Shown: positions 1 through 8,576, counted from the first letter of the stretch. The stretch is 64,000 bases of DNA from Saccharomonospora piscinae (GCF_005862235.1 NZ_VCEK01000003.1:912079-976078); one strand, 5' to 3'. Notes: a model not told the origin generated them from the letters alone. Translations and numbers: made by a program.

Positions 1-153
1 CAGGGGTAGGCCCTGCGCCGACAACCCGACCAGCCGGTAGGCGACGTCACGGGGGTCCATCCCGACTCGCGCCGCGAGTTCGTGCACGGCCACCTTGCCC
101 ACCTCCGCGAGCGCGGACAGCAGGCGTGCGTCGACAGGATCGGTCACGGCCAC
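1..153 (-). CDS. Lrp/AsnC-like winged-helix regulator, N-terminus only (cut by window edge)
   Basis: Fifty-one codons read leftward from a GTG at 153-151 and run off the window. The visible protein has the shape of an AsnC-type helix-turn-helix: DPVDARLLSALAEVG, then an HELAARVGMDPRDVAYRL recognition-helix segment. Lrp/AsnC proteins are ligand-responsive regulators with an N-terminal DNA-binding domain and a C-terminal effector domain; here only the former can be seen. A second in-frame GTG at 147-145 could be the true start. The gene is divergent from the DUF885 gene at 188, so the 34-bp gap must hold both promoters or they overlap the genes. The family call rests on a short stretch and could be another winged-helix type. 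Confidence 0.6.
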   Translation of the reverse strand, partial: MAVTDPVDARLLSALAEVGKVAVHELAARVGMDPRDVAYRLVGLSAQGLPL

Positions 154-187
154 ACCCGCGAGCCTAGTCTGCCGCTAGGCTCGCACC

Positions 188-1855
188 ATGCAGCCCGTGA
201 GCAGCGTGACCGCGCTGGCCGACGAATTCGTGGACCTCCTGTTCGAGACCGAGCCGCTCTCCGCCGTGTTGCTCGGGGTCGACACGACCCGGGCCGGACT
301 CGGAGACGTCAGAGAATCGACCGAACAGGAGCACCGGGCCGCGCTGGAGCGCCTGGTGCAGCGAGCCACCGCGATCGAACCGGACGGGCTCGGCGGGCAG
401 GACCGCATCACCCGGGACGTGCTGATCAGTCAGGCGAGCTCCCGGATCGCGCAGCTCGACACCCGGCTGGTGGAGTTCACGATCTCGGACCTCTTCGTGG
501 CACCCGCTCCGGGGTTGCTCACGTTGCTGCCCATGGTGAGCGTCCGGGATACCGAAGAGGGCAGGGCCCAACTCGACCGGCTCAGCGCGATCCCCGCCTT
601 CCTGGAGCGCCACGCCGAACGCCACCGAGCCGGGGTCGCGGCGGGCCGGACCCCGGTGGCACGGCTCGTGCAAGCCTCGATCGACCACATCGACCGCTAC
701 CTGGCGGAACCGGACAACGATCCGCTGAGCCGCCAGACCGCACCGGACGCCGACTTCGCCGCGTTGCGCGACGAGGTGCTCCGTGACGTCGTCCGCCCGG
801 CGTTCGCCGCTTACCGGGACGTGTTGCGCGACGAGATCCTCGCCCACGGACGGCCGGACGACCGGCCCGGACTGTGCCACCTGCCGAACGGTGACGCGGT
901 GTACGCCGCACTCGCGCGCGTCCACACGACCACCGACCGCGGCCCCGAGGACCTGCACCAGACCGGACTGGACTGCCTGGCCCGTCTCGCGGACGAGTAC
1001 GCCGAGATCGGCGGGCGTGCGCTCGGCACCACCGATCTCGGGGAGATCTTCACCCGGCTCCGGACGGACCCGGAGCTGCGGTGGAAAGACGCCGACGACC
1101 TCCTGGACACCGCGCGCGCGGCCATTGTCCGCGCGGAGCGGGAGGCGCCGAACTGGTTCGGCCACATCCCGCCACAGCCGTGGGTCGTGGAGCCCGTGCC
1201 TGCGGCGGACGCACCCGGCGCGCCCGGTGCGTTCTATGTGCAGTCGCCCGCCGACGGCTCCCGTCCCGGCACCTACTTCGCGAACACCCACCAGGTCACC
1301 GAGCGGTTCCGGCATACCGCTGAGGCGACGGCGTTCCACGAGGTGATTCCCGGCCATCACTTCCAGATCAGCACTGCGCTGAACCTGACCGACCTGCCGA
1401 TGCTGCGGCGGATCAGCGACTGCAACGCCTACATCGAGGGCTGGGGCCTCTACACCGAGCGCCTCGCCGTGGAGATGGGGCTCTACTCCGACGACGTCGC
1501 CCTGCTCGGCATGCTGAGCATGGACTCGGTGCGCGCCGGCAGGCTGGTGGTGGACACCGGTCTGCACGCGCTGGGCTGGACCAGGCAGCAGGCCATCGAC
1601 TTCATGGAGCGCAACACGCCCATGGCGATGGTCGAGATCGTGGCCGAGGTGGACCGCTACATCTCCTACCCGGGGCAGGCGCTGTCGTACATGGTCGGCA
1701 GGCTGGAGATCCAGCGGCTGCGTGCGGGGGCGGCGGCCGCGCTCGGCGAGCGGTTCGACGTCCGGGAGTTCCACGATCTCGTACTCGGCGGCGGAGCCCT
1801 GCCGATGACCGTGCTGGAGGGCGCGGTCCGCGACTGGGTGGCCGCCCGGCGGTAA
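188..1855 (+). CDS. DUF885 family metallopeptidase-like protein
   Basis: This 555-residue protein belongs to the DUF885 family, which is thought to comprise zinc-dependent peptidases. The key sign is HEVIPGHH at about residues 384-391, an HExxxGH zinc-binding and catalytic motif. Downstream it has the conserved GWGLYTERLAVEMG segment, whose glutamate probably supplies another metal ligand. Near the C-terminus, YISYPGQALSYMVGRLEIQRLR is also typical of the family. There is no signal peptide, so it is probably cytoplasmic. The ATG at 188 gives the usual family length. It stands alone, convergent with the sortase-like gene and separated from it by tandem 21-bp repeats. The substrate is unknown. 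Confidence 0.85.
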   Translation: MQPVSSVTALADEFVDLLFETEPLSAVLLGVDTTRAGLGDVRESTEQEHRAALERLVQRATAIEPDGLGGQDRITRDVLISQASSRIAQLDTRLVEFTISDLFVAPAPGLLTLLPMVSVRDTEEGRAQLDRLSAIPAFLERHAERHRAGVAAGRTPVARLVQASIDHIDRYLAEPDNDPLSRQTAPDADFAALRDEVLRDVVRPAFAAYRDVLRDEILAHGRPDDRPGLCHLPNGDAVYAALARVHTTTDRGPEDLHQTGLDCLARLADEYAEIGGRALGTTDLGEIFTRLRTDPELRWKDADDLLDTARAAIVRAEREAPNWFGHIPPQPWVVEPVPAADAPGAPGAFYVQSPADGSRPGTYFANTHQVTERFRHTAEATAFHEVIPGHHFQISTALNLTDLPMLRRISDCNAYIEGWGLYTERLAVEMGLYSDDVALLGMLSMDSVRAGRLVVDTGLHALGWTRQQAIDFMERNTPMAMVEIVAEVDRYISYPGQALSYMVGRLEIQRLRAGAAAALGERFDVREFHDLVLGGGALPMTVLEGAVRDWVAARR

Positions 1856-1872
1856 TCGTGTCCTCAGTTCAG

Positions 1873-1910
1873 GTAGCCGTGTCCGCAGCGCGCGATGCGG
1901 ACACGGCTAC
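1873..1910. terminator. Perfect 15-bp stem-loop between convergent genes
   Basis: The arms GTAGCCGTGTCCGCA (1873-1887) and TGCGGACACGGCTAC (1896-1910) are exact reverse complements around an 8-base loop. The structure lies 17 bases after the DUF885 stop and before the 3' end of the convergent sortase-like gene, the place for a bidirectional terminator. No T-run follows, which is usual in high-GC actinomycetes. The right arm is also the first unit of the tandem repeat that follows. Confidence 0.6.
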
Positions 1911-2036
1911 GGGGGCTGCGGACACGGCTACGGGGGCTGCGGACACGGCTACGGGGGATGCGGACACGGCTACGGGGGATGCGGACACGGCTACGGGGGC
2001 TGCGGACACGGCTACGGGGGCTGCGGACACGGCTTT
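1896..2036. repeat. Tandem 21-bp repeat, about seven copies
   Basis: The unit TGCGGACACGGCTACGGGGGC is repeated end to end from 1896, with GGGGGA variants in the third and fourth copies and a decayed last copy that runs into the stop codon of the sortase-like gene. Period 21 keeps the + frame open, giving a spurious Ala-Asp-Thr-Ala-Thr-Gly reading. The same unit recurs at 43593-43650 and, in the opposite orientation, at 49641-49676, always at gene ends. Confidence 0.9.
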
Positions 2037-2712
2037 AGGTCGTGGCGGTGAGTCGGGCGGAGACCATCACGGCGGGGTCGTCGCCCTGGTGGTCGAACTC
2101 GCCCGCCGTCGTCAGCAGCCGGAGGTCCGGTGCGTGCGTGACGCGCTGCGCGTGTCCCAGCGCGTCACTCTGGTCGACCTCCTCCACACGGAAGACGGTG
2201 AAGACGGCCTCGCTGCCGTCGGAGCGCGCCACGTGAACCGTGTCCCCGGGTCGCAGTGAGCCGAGTGCGTAGAAGACGCCCCGTTCGTAGGACACCTGCG
2301 TGTGTCCCATCAGGACGGAGGCACCCGCTCGGCCCGGTGCCGGTGTGGAGTCGAGCCAGCCGACCGTGGAGAGGTGACCGGGGATCTCGGCCGCGCCGGA
2401 AGGCGTGCGGCCCAGGCGGGCGATCGACTCGGTGTCCACCCCGAGCGCCGGGATACGCACCCGGACCGGCGACGAGCTGGGCAGCGCCTCGTGAGCCAGT
2501 GGTGCGGCCCCCGCGGCAAGGGTGTGCGGTGCGGTGGAGGGGGGACCGGGCTCGGCGGCGGGTCCGAGTGGGTCGGCCTCGCCGCTGAGGTGCGGCCGGA
2601 GTAACGTGGTGCCGACCACGGCGGCCGTCAGGGTGGCGACCGTGACCACGGCCGCCGCCGCGACCCCGATGCGGCGGGGTTCGCTATGGCGGCTGCCCAG
2701 GGTCAGGACCAC
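2035..2712 (-). CDS. Class F sortase-like membrane protein lacking the catalytic cysteine
   Basis: This 225-residue protein starts at GTG 2712, chosen because an AGGAGGT sequence lies 8 bases upstream; longer in-frame starts have no such site. After a short basic N-terminus comes one membrane segment (GVAAAAVVTVATLTAAVVG), a linker, and a sortase beta-barrel that begins VRIPALGVDTESI. The sortase histidine is present in LMGHTQ. The class F active site normally reads LxTCGG, followed by an Arg strand. Here it is LLTTAGEFD, with Thr at residue 202 in place of Cys (codon 2107-2109), and the Arg strand has become DDPAVMVSA. The protein should therefore not catalyse transpeptidation. It may be a pseudoenzyme, for example a binding or scaffold protein on the outer membrane face. 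Confidence 0.8.
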   Translation of the reverse strand: MVLTLGSRHSEPRRIGVAAAAVVTVATLTAAVVGTTLLRPHLSGEADPLGPAAEPGPPSTAPHTLAAGAAPLAHEALPSSSPVRVRIPALGVDTESIARLGRTPSGAAEIPGHLSTVGWLDSTPAPGRAGASVLMGHTQVSYERGVFYALGSLRPGDTVHVARSDGSEAVFTVFRVEEVDQSDALGHAQRVTHAPDLRLLTTAGEFDHQGDDPAVMVSARLTATT

Positions 2713-2922
2713 CTCGGGGCACCTCCTGCGCGTGTGGCGCGGTACGCGGTCATCAACCGCCCCTCCTGCGATTAATCCCTCGTTGGTCTGATCGTTTGAC
2801 CACGCTGGTGTCGTTACGGAAAACCGGACACTGGGTTGAACGTCACCCGTTCGGGTTATATCTCTGTTATTGGTCGCTCTGGGTGGGAATTCTGGAGGTT
2901 CGGCCGTGAACACGAAAGGTGG

Positions 2923-3897
2923 ATGACTGTGACGACGCGGGGCACGGTGGCCGTGCTCGATGTGGGGTGTTTCAGCGCGAGGCTGCTCGCGGTGGACCGT
3001 GAGGGGTCACTGCTGGAGCCGGCGTTGAGCCACAAGACCCGGCTACGTCTCGATCAAGCACTGGACGCCTCGGGACGGTTACGACCCGAGGGGATCGAGT
3101 CGGTCGTCGCCGCGGTGCGGGCGGCCGACGAGATCGCCCGTCGCCACGGTGTGCGCGACGTCTACAGCCTGGCCACCTCGTCGATCCGCGACGCGCCCAA
3201 CAGCGCCGAGGTCGTCGCCCGCGTCGAGGCGGAAACCGGTCGCACACTGCGCTTCCTCGACGGCGCCGACGAGGCCCGGCTCTCCTACCGGGCGGTGCGC
3301 TCGTGGTTCGGGGCCGGAATCGGTCCGCTCTCCGTGCTCGACATCGGCGGGGGCACGGTGGAGTTGGCAGCGGGCCAGGGCGTCCACGCCGACTTCGCGC
3401 GGTCGCTGCCGCTCGGAGCGCGCGAGACCATGCGCGCCTGGCGCCTCGACAGCGACCGCCCTTCGGAAAGTGACATCGCCGCGCTGCGTTCGCACGCCCT
3501 CGACCACATCCGCGGCGCGCTGGGTCGAGACGAGCAGCGGCTGCGCGGCTTCCAGAGCGCGGGATGCTCGAAAGTGCTGCGCCAGCTGGCGGCGCTGACC
3601 GGCCGCCGCCTCAAGGCGCCGGGCAGGACGCGCGAGCTGCGCGTGGAGGACGTGCGCCGCTGGATTCCCCGGCTGGCCGCGCTGCCCGCGTCTCGGCGCG
3701 CCGAGCTTCCGGGCATCACTCGCCCCCGCGCGCGGCAGGCGCTGGCCGGGGCGGTGGTCGCCGAGGCATTGCTGACCGTGTTCGGAGGTCGCGCGGTGAT
3801 CTGCCCGTGGTCCACGACCCACGGCCTGCTGCTGTCGATGCTGGAGGGTCCGGACGGGCGGTGGGATCGCGGCGCCGGGCGGGCCAGCGCGGCGTGA
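2923..3897 (+). CDS. Ppx/GppA family phosphatase (exopolyphosphatase-like)
   Basis: This is a 324-residue member of the ASKHA-fold Ppx/GppA family, whose members hydrolyse polyphosphate or the guanosine pentaphosphate alarmone. The N-terminal phosphate-1 motif reads VLDVGCFSARLL, and the second motif LDIGGGTVEL lies at about residue 140. A conserved Glu/Arg region (SLATSSIRDAPNS) lies between them. The start at ATG 2923 follows an AAAGGTGG site; the upstream in-frame start at 2836 would add residues that do not look like the family. It lacks the C-terminal HD domain of E. coli GppA, as do other short actinobacterial Ppx proteins. It is divergent from the sortase-like gene over a 210-bp gap. 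I cannot tell whether polyphosphate or (p)ppGpp is the substrate. Confidence 0.82.
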   Translation: MTVTTRGTVAVLDVGCFSARLLAVDREGSLLEPALSHKTRLRLDQALDASGRLRPEGIESVVAAVRAADEIARRHGVRDVYSLATSSIRDAPNSAEVVARVEAETGRTLRFLDGADEARLSYRAVRSWFGAGIGPLSVLDIGGGTVELAAGQGVHADFARSLPLGARETMRAWRLDSDRPSESDIAALRSHALDHIRGALGRDEQRLRGFQSAGCSKVLRQLAALTGRRLKAPGRTRELRVEDVRRWIPRLAALPASRRAELPGITRPRARQALAGAVVAEALLTVFGGRAVICPWSTTHGLLLSMLEGPDGRWDRGAGRASAA

Positions 3898-3927
3898 GCA
3901 CGAACGCCGGAACGTAAGGAGTCCCCG

Positions 3928-4107
3928 ATGCGACGTGACGACGAGGGCAATCCCCACACGCCGGAGCCGGACGACCGGCCCGAACACGAAAGTGGTGGAC
4001 TCGGGCATCTGCCGTCGAAGGACGTGCCCGAACCCCCGAACCGCGACGACGTCGTGCCCGACGACGACGTCACACCCGACGCGGGCACCATCGAACCGCC
4101 GGACTGA
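3928..4107 (+). CDS. Small acidic hydrophilic protein, 59 residues, unknown function
   Basis: A 60-codon frame starts at ATG 3928, eight bases after an AAGGAG ribosome-binding site. The product is rich in Asp, Glu and Pro (for example DDVVPDDDVTPDAG), has no hydrophobic segment or Cys, and looks intrinsically disordered. It lies 30 bases after the Ppx/GppA gene on the same strand and could be cotranscribed with it. It ends 5 bases from the 3' end of the convergent GH65 gene. Good ribosome-binding site and codon use support it as a real gene; I do not recognise a family. Confidence 0.6.
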   Translation: MRRDDEGNPHTPEPDDRPEHESGGLGHLPSKDVPEPPNRDDVVPDDDVTPDAGTIEPPD

Positions 4108-4112
4108 CCGCG

Positions 4113-6554
4113 TCACGGAGACGAGGCCACGCTCGCCGGATCGTGCGCGGGTGTGGCAGGCCGGGCGGTGCGAGTGTGCCAGGTGGTGTCGTGCTGCGGC
4201 TGGCGCCGGACGGGTGCGCGACCCGCGGGCTGCGAGGGGCGCTCGTGGTGCTCCGCGGGGGGAAGCGGCAGTGTGGTGGGCTCGTCGGCCACGGTGACGG
4301 GCTCGCCGTAGTGAGTGATCTCCAGTGGCTTCCCGGTGACGAGCACGTAGGTCGCCGAGTCCCGGTTGATCTCGACGGAGAACTGGGATCCCCGATAGCA
4401 CAGGCGAAACGCGATGCGCTGCGGGACCGGTGGGAGTCGGGGCTGGAAGCTCAGCGTGCCCGCGTGGTCGCGCAACCCGCCGAAACCCGCCACGATGGCG
4501 AGCCATGACCCGGCCAACGAGGCCATGTGCAGTCCGTTGCGGACGTTGAGGTGCAGATCGTGCAGGTCGGTGAGGACCGCCTCGGCGAAGTAGTCGTAGG
4601 CCAGTTCGAGGTGCCCGCACTCCGAGGCCAGCACTGACTGCGTGGCGGCGGACAGGGAGGAGTCCCGCACCGTCAGCGACTCGTAGTAGGCGAAGTTGCG
4701 CCGCTTCTGTTCCAGAGAGAACACGTCGCCGCGCAGGTGCATCGCGAGCACGAGGTCGGCCTGCTTGACGACCTGCTTGCGGTAGAGGTCGAAGTACGGG
4801 TAGTTGAGCAGCAGCGGGTAGCTCGTGGCCGGGGTGTGCGCGAAGTCCCACGTGGCGTGCTCGGTGAAGCGCTCGGACTGCGGATGCACCCTGAGCAGGT
4901 CGTCGTAGGGCACGCGCATCTTGCGCGCGGCTTCCCGCCAGCCCGCGACCTCGATGTGGTTCACACCGAGTGTCTCGGCGATGTCGGGTTGCCGCTCGCA
5001 CGAGTCGGCCGCGGCACGCAGGTTCCGTTGCGCCATGAGATTGGTGTAGACGTTGTTGTCCACCACGGCGGAGTACTCGTCGGGCCCGGTCACGCCGTCG
5101 ATGCGAAAGCCGCCGTGCGGATCGTGGTGGCCCAGTGAGAGCCACAGGCGGGCGGTCTCGGTGAGCAGTTCGGTTCCGCACTGGCGCTCGAACTCGATGT
5201 CGCCGGTGGCGTCGAGGTAGCGCACGACGGCGTCGGCGATGTCGGCGTTGACGTGGAACGCCGCCGTGCCTGCAGGCCAGTACGCGCTGCATTCGGCGCC
5301 GTTGATGGAGCGCCACGGAAACGCCGCACCCCGCAGCCCGAGCTGTCGGGCTCTGGCCCTCGCGGTGTCCACTGTGGTGTGTCTCCAGCGGAGTGCGTCC
5401 CTGGCCGCGTCGGGCAGGGTGTAGGTGAGCAGTTGCAGGACGAAGGTCTCGGTGTCCCAGAAGGCGTGCCCGTCGTACCCGGGCCCGGTGAGGCCCTTGC
5501 CAGGGATCGCGCGACTCTCGCCGCGAGCTCCGGCCTGCAGGACGTGGAACAGGGCGAACCGGACGGCCTGCTGGAGCTCGGGGTCGCCGTCGATCTCCAC
5601 GTCGGCGCTCGCCCAGAACTGGTCGAGGAACCGTCGCTGCTCGGCGAGCAGGCCGTCCCAGCCGGTCTGGAGCGCACCGGCCAGTGCGGCGTCGACCTGC
5701 GCGCGGACGGCGGGGATCGAACGCTGCTGCGACCAGCCGTAGGCGAGGTACTTGGTGATCCGCAGCGTCTGTCCCAGCGGCACGTCCACCGCGATGGTGA
5801 GCCTGGCGAGGTCGTCCTCGACCGCGATGTCGGTGCGCAGCCCGTCCGCGGTGTCGATCTGGTGGTCCATCGCCGCGGCCATGCGCAGCCCCGAGCGCCT
5901 GGTGCGGTGTACCAGCACGGCACGGTAGTCCTCGGCCTTCAGGTACTCGCCCACGAGCGGTGCCTCCAGCGCCGCCGCCACGCGGGGATCGCCCGACTCG
6001 GGTTCGATCGGCTCGTTGGCGAGCAGGTCGGACTGGGCGACGAGCTGGAGTTCACCGTCGAGCGGCTCGACCTCGTAGCGCACGGCGGCCACCGCCCGCT
6101 GGGTGAACGACACCAAGCGTTCGGTTCTCACCCGCACGCGGCGTCCGGTGGGGGAGATCCACTCGGTCTCGCGGCGCAGGGTGCCCGAGCGGAAGTCGAG
6201 GACCCGGAAATGGTCGGTGGCGTGGCCGTAACGCATGTCGAGCGGCTCGTCCTCGACCAGCAGACGAATGATCTTGCCGTCGGTCACGTTGACCACGGTC
6301 TGCCCCGCTTCGGGGTAGCCGTACCCCGCCTCGGCGTAGGGCAGCTCGTGTTCCTCGTAGAAGCCGTTGAGGTAGGTCCCGGGAAGGCCCCGCGGCTCGG
6401 CCTCCTCCAGGGTCCCGCGCATGCCGATGTGGCCGTTGGACAGCGCGAACGTCGATTCGGTGCGCTGGAGCTGGTCGACGTCCAGCCCCTGCCACCGCAG
6501 TTCCCAGGGAGCGCGGGTGTAGCCGCGTTCGGTCAGGGGCGCGCGCTCGGTCAC
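4113..6554 (-). CDS. Glycoside hydrolase family 65 disaccharide phosphorylase
   Basis: This 813-residue protein has the GH65 plan: an N-terminal beta-sandwich (WELRWQGLDV, SNGHIGMRGTLEEAE), then an (alpha/alpha)6 barrel with FWDTETFVLQLLTYTLP. The general-acid motif VTGPDEYSAVVDNNVYTN has Glu at residue 493. GH65 enzymes phosphorolyse alpha-glucosides such as maltose, trehalose or kojibiose to glucose plus beta-glucose-1-phosphate; the specificity cannot be read from sequence. Its ATG overlaps the stop of the HAD gene by four bases, so the two are translationally coupled, which fits beta-G1P being passed to a beta-phosphoglucomutase. The last 60-70 residues are a Pro/Arg/His-rich tail beyond the usual C-terminal sheet. 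Confidence 0.9.
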   Translation of the reverse strand: MTERAPLTERGYTRAPWELRWQGLDVDQLQRTESTFALSNGHIGMRGTLEEAEPRGLPGTYLNGFYEEHELPYAEAGYGYPEAGQTVVNVTDGKIIRLLVEDEPLDMRYGHATDHFRVLDFRSGTLRRETEWISPTGRRVRVRTERLVSFTQRAVAAVRYEVEPLDGELQLVAQSDLLANEPIEPESGDPRVAAALEAPLVGEYLKAEDYRAVLVHRTRRSGLRMAAAMDHQIDTADGLRTDIAVEDDLARLTIAVDVPLGQTLRITKYLAYGWSQQRSIPAVRAQVDAALAGALQTGWDGLLAEQRRFLDQFWASADVEIDGDPELQQAVRFALFHVLQAGARGESRAIPGKGLTGPGYDGHAFWDTETFVLQLLTYTLPDAARDALRWRHTTVDTARARARQLGLRGAAFPWRSINGAECSAYWPAGTAAFHVNADIADAVVRYLDATGDIEFERQCGTELLTETARLWLSLGHHDPHGGFRIDGVTGPDEYSAVVDNNVYTNLMAQRNLRAAADSCERQPDIAETLGVNHIEVAGWREAARKMRVPYDDLLRVHPQSERFTEHATWDFAHTPATSYPLLLNYPYFDLYRKQVVKQADLVLAMHLRGDVFSLEQKRRNFAYYESLTVRDSSLSAATQSVLASECGHLELAYDYFAEAVLTDLHDLHLNVRNGLHMASLAGSWLAIVAGFGGLRDHAGTLSFQPRLPPVPQRIAFRLCYRGSQFSVEINRDSATYVLVTGKPLEITHYGEPVTVADEPTTLPLPPAEHHERPSQPAGRAPVRRQPQHDTTWHTRTARPATPAHDPASVASSP

Positions 6555-7300
6555 GCTGATTCCTCCAGCAGTTCGGCGAGGTCGGTCACGACGGTGTCCG
6601 CGCCCTGTTCGCGCAGGGCCTTCTCCTGGTCCTCGCGCGCGGTGCCCTCGGCGCGGTTGACGCCGACGACGAACGCGAAACCACCGTCGCGCCCCGCGCG
6701 TACCCCGGCCTGCGCGTCCTCGAACACCGCCGTGGCGGACGGGCGGGCCGCGAGCTCGGCGGCGCAGGCGAGGAACGAGTCGGGCGCGGGTTTGCCTCGC
6801 AGGCCCTCCCGGGCGATGACCACCCCGTCGACCCTGGCTCCCACGTATCCGGTCAGTCCCGCCGCGTCGAGCACGCGGGCGCCGTTGGCCGACGAGGTGA
6901 CCACGCCGATGGCGAGACCGTGTGCCCGTGCCGCGTCGAGGTAGCGCACCGAGCCGGGATACGGCGTGACGCCCTCGTCGGCGATCACGCGCAGGAGCCG
7001 CTCGTTCTTGCGGTTGCCCACACCGTGCACGGTCTCGGCGTTGACGTCGTCGGTGTCATCGCCTTCCGGCAGGTCGATGCCACGGGAGGCGAGGAAGGCC
7101 CGCACACCGTCGAGCCGGGAGCGGCCGTCGACGTAGGTGACGTAGTCCTGCTCGGTGAAGGGCGGCGCGCCGGGGTCACGACGGCTCAGCAACTCGTCGA
7201 AGGTGCGCTTCCACGCGCGCCGATGCACCTCGGCGGTGCTCGTCAGCACGCCGTCGAGGTCGAACAGGCAGGTGGTCACGGCGTCGGGTAACCCGATCAT
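6551..7300 (-). CDS. Beta-phosphoglucomutase family HAD hydrolase
   Basis: This 249-residue HAD-superfamily enzyme has motif I FDLDGVLTSTAEVH near residue 12, motif II VVTSSANG, and motif IV FEDAQAGVRAGRDGGFAFVVGV. The alpha-helical cap and DLDGV start match the beta-phosphoglucomutase subfamily, which converts beta-glucose-1-phosphate to glucose-6-phosphate. It lies first in a two-gene operon with the GH65 phosphorylase (4-bp overlap), the classic pairing for channelling the phosphorylase product into glycolysis. ATG 7300 is chosen because homologous N-termini begin just before the DxD motif; ATG 7336 would add 12 residues and cannot be excluded. Neither start has a strong ribosome-binding site. 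Confidence 0.85.
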   Translation of the reverse strand: MIGLPDAVTTCLFDLDGVLTSTAEVHRRAWKRTFDELLSRRDPGAPPFTEQDYVTYVDGRSRLDGVRAFLASRGIDLPEGDDTDDVNAETVHGVGNRKNERLLRVIADEGVTPYPGSVRYLDAARAHGLAIGVVTSSANGARVLDAAGLTGYVGARVDGVVIAREGLRGKPAPDSFLACAAELAARPSATAVFEDAQAGVRAGRDGGFAFVVGVNRAEGTAREDQEKALREQGADTVVTDLAELLEESA

Positions 7301-7383
7301 GCCGTCAACGCTAGTAGCCGAGCGGTGACCCGGCATGACGAAGCGCTCCGCCGCCGCAGCGCCGGTACGGTCGCGCGATCCCG

Positions 7384-7716
7384 TCAGCTCGTCGGTCTGA
7401 GCGGGTCGTGGCCGATCGACATCAGCCGGTGGCGCCAGTGTGCCTCACCGGCGACCGGTTCCTCCTCGCCACCGCGCAGGCCGTTCACCTTGTCGACGAC
7501 CCGGCGCATGACCGCGAGGTCGTCGTCGCGCAGGTCGGTCTTGCGCTTGCCGAGGATCTCCAGCACCCGCTGACCCAGGTGCGGGCCCGACCGGTCCGGG
7601 TACTGTTCGTCCTCGGGGCCCGCGGACCGCGTGCGCAGCCACTCGCGCAGTTCCCGCGAGGTCATGTTCACGACCCGGTGGAACTCGTCCCACAGCTGCT
7701 CTGTTCCGGCATCCAT
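7384..7716 (-). CDS. DUF3140 family small protein
   Basis: This 110-residue soluble protein begins MDAGTEQLWDEFHRVVNMTS and contains REWLRTRSAGPEDEQ and GKRKTDLRDDDLAVMRRVV, the pattern of the DUF3140 family found in actinobacteria. The function is unknown. It is highly charged and has no membrane segment. It starts 11 bases after the stop of the SDR gene on the same strand, so the two are probably cotranscribed. DUF3140 genes often lie beside stress-type dehydrogenases, which suggests a stress-related role, but that is inference. Confidence 0.75.
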   Translation of the reverse strand: MDAGTEQLWDEFHRVVNMTSRELREWLRTRSAGPEDEQYPDRSGPHLGQRVLEILGKRKTDLRDDDLAVMRRVVDKVNGLRGGEEEPVAGEAHWRHRLMSIGHDPLRPTS

Positions 7717-7727
7717 GTCGCCCCCGC

Positions 7728-8573
7728 TCAGCCCGGTGTGGTCTCGCCGCCGAGTGCGGCCATGACCTCGCCGGTGTAGTACGAGGACAGCTGGTTGGCG
7801 GCGAGGAACACGTACGACGGAGCGAGCTCGTCGGGGTCGGCGGCCCGGCCCATCGGTGCCTGCTGGCCGAACTTCTCCACGTGCTCCTCGGGCATGGTGG
7901 CGGGGATGAGCGGCGTCCACACCGGACCCGGTGCGACACAGTTGACGCGGATGCCGCGCGGCACGAGTGACTGCGCCATGGCCATGGTCCACGCGTGGAC
8001 CGCGCCCTTGGTGGCCGAGTAGTCGATCAGCTTCTTGTTGCCGCGCAGCCCGTTCACCGAGCCGCTGTTGACGATCGCCCCGCCCTCGGGGATGTGCCGC
8101 AACGCCGCCGCGGTGACCCGGAAGTAGGAGTGGATGTTGACGTCGAACGTGTGCGTCCACTGCTCGTCGCTGATCTCGTCGAATGAGTCGTGTTCCAGCT
8201 GGGTCGCCACGTTGTTCACGAGTACGTGCAGACCGCCGAGGTCGCGGACGGTGTCGGTGACCACCCGTTCGCACTGGGCCGCGTCGGCGAGGTCGCCGGG
8301 CAGCAGCAGGCACCGGCGGCCCTGCTCGCGCACGAGCGAGGCGGTGTGCTCGGCGTCGCCGTGTTCCGTGAGGTAGGCGATCGCGACGTCCGCGCCCTCC
8401 TTGGCGAACGCGACGGCCACGGCGCGGCCGATCCCCGAGTCACCTCCCGTGATCAACGCCGTGCGGTCCCGGAGCAGGTCCCGCCCGACGTAGTCACGCA
8501 TCTCGTCCCGCGGTCGCGGTGTCATCTCCCCGGTGCCTCCGGGCGGTCGCTGGGTCTGCTGCGGCTGGTTCAC
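7728..8573 (-). CDS. SDR family oxidoreductase, general-stress-protein-39-like
   Basis: This 281-residue short-chain dehydrogenase has an N-terminal Gln/Pro extension typical of the YdaD/YhdF (GSP39) group. The cofactor motif TGGDSGIGR lies at residues 42-50, the NNVA motif follows, and the catalytic YSATK comes after NSGSVNG. The family is NAD(P)-dependent; substrates of this stress-induced branch are mostly unknown. It is followed by the DUF3140 gene after 11 bases. The molybdenum hydroxylase operon ends just 3 bases before its start codon, so readthrough from that operon into this gene is likely. Confidence 0.85.
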   Translation of the reverse strand: MNQPQQTQRPPGGTGEMTPRPRDEMRDYVGRDLLRDRTALITGGDSGIGRAVAVAFAKEGADVAIAYLTEHGDAEHTASLVREQGRRCLLLPGDLADAAQCERVVTDTVRDLGGLHVLVNNVATQLEHDSFDEISDEQWTHTFDVNIHSYFRVTAAALRHIPEGGAIVNSGSVNGLRGNKKLIDYSATKGAVHAWTMAMAQSLVPRGIRVNCVAPGPVWTPLIPATMPEEHVEKFGQQAPMGRAADPDELAPSYVFLAANQLSSYYTGEVMAALGGETTPG

Positions 8574-8576
8574 CGA

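Noticed and set aside
1896-2036. Tandem 21-bp units considered as a CRISPR array
   Set aside because: The units are contiguous with no unique spacers, too short, and no cas genes are present.
1858-2259. 133-residue + strand frame through the 21-bp repeats (Ala-Asp-Thr-Ala-Thr-Gly repeats)
   Set aside because: Period 21 keeps one frame open by chance. There is no ribosome-binding site, and the frame runs antisense into the sortase-like gene.
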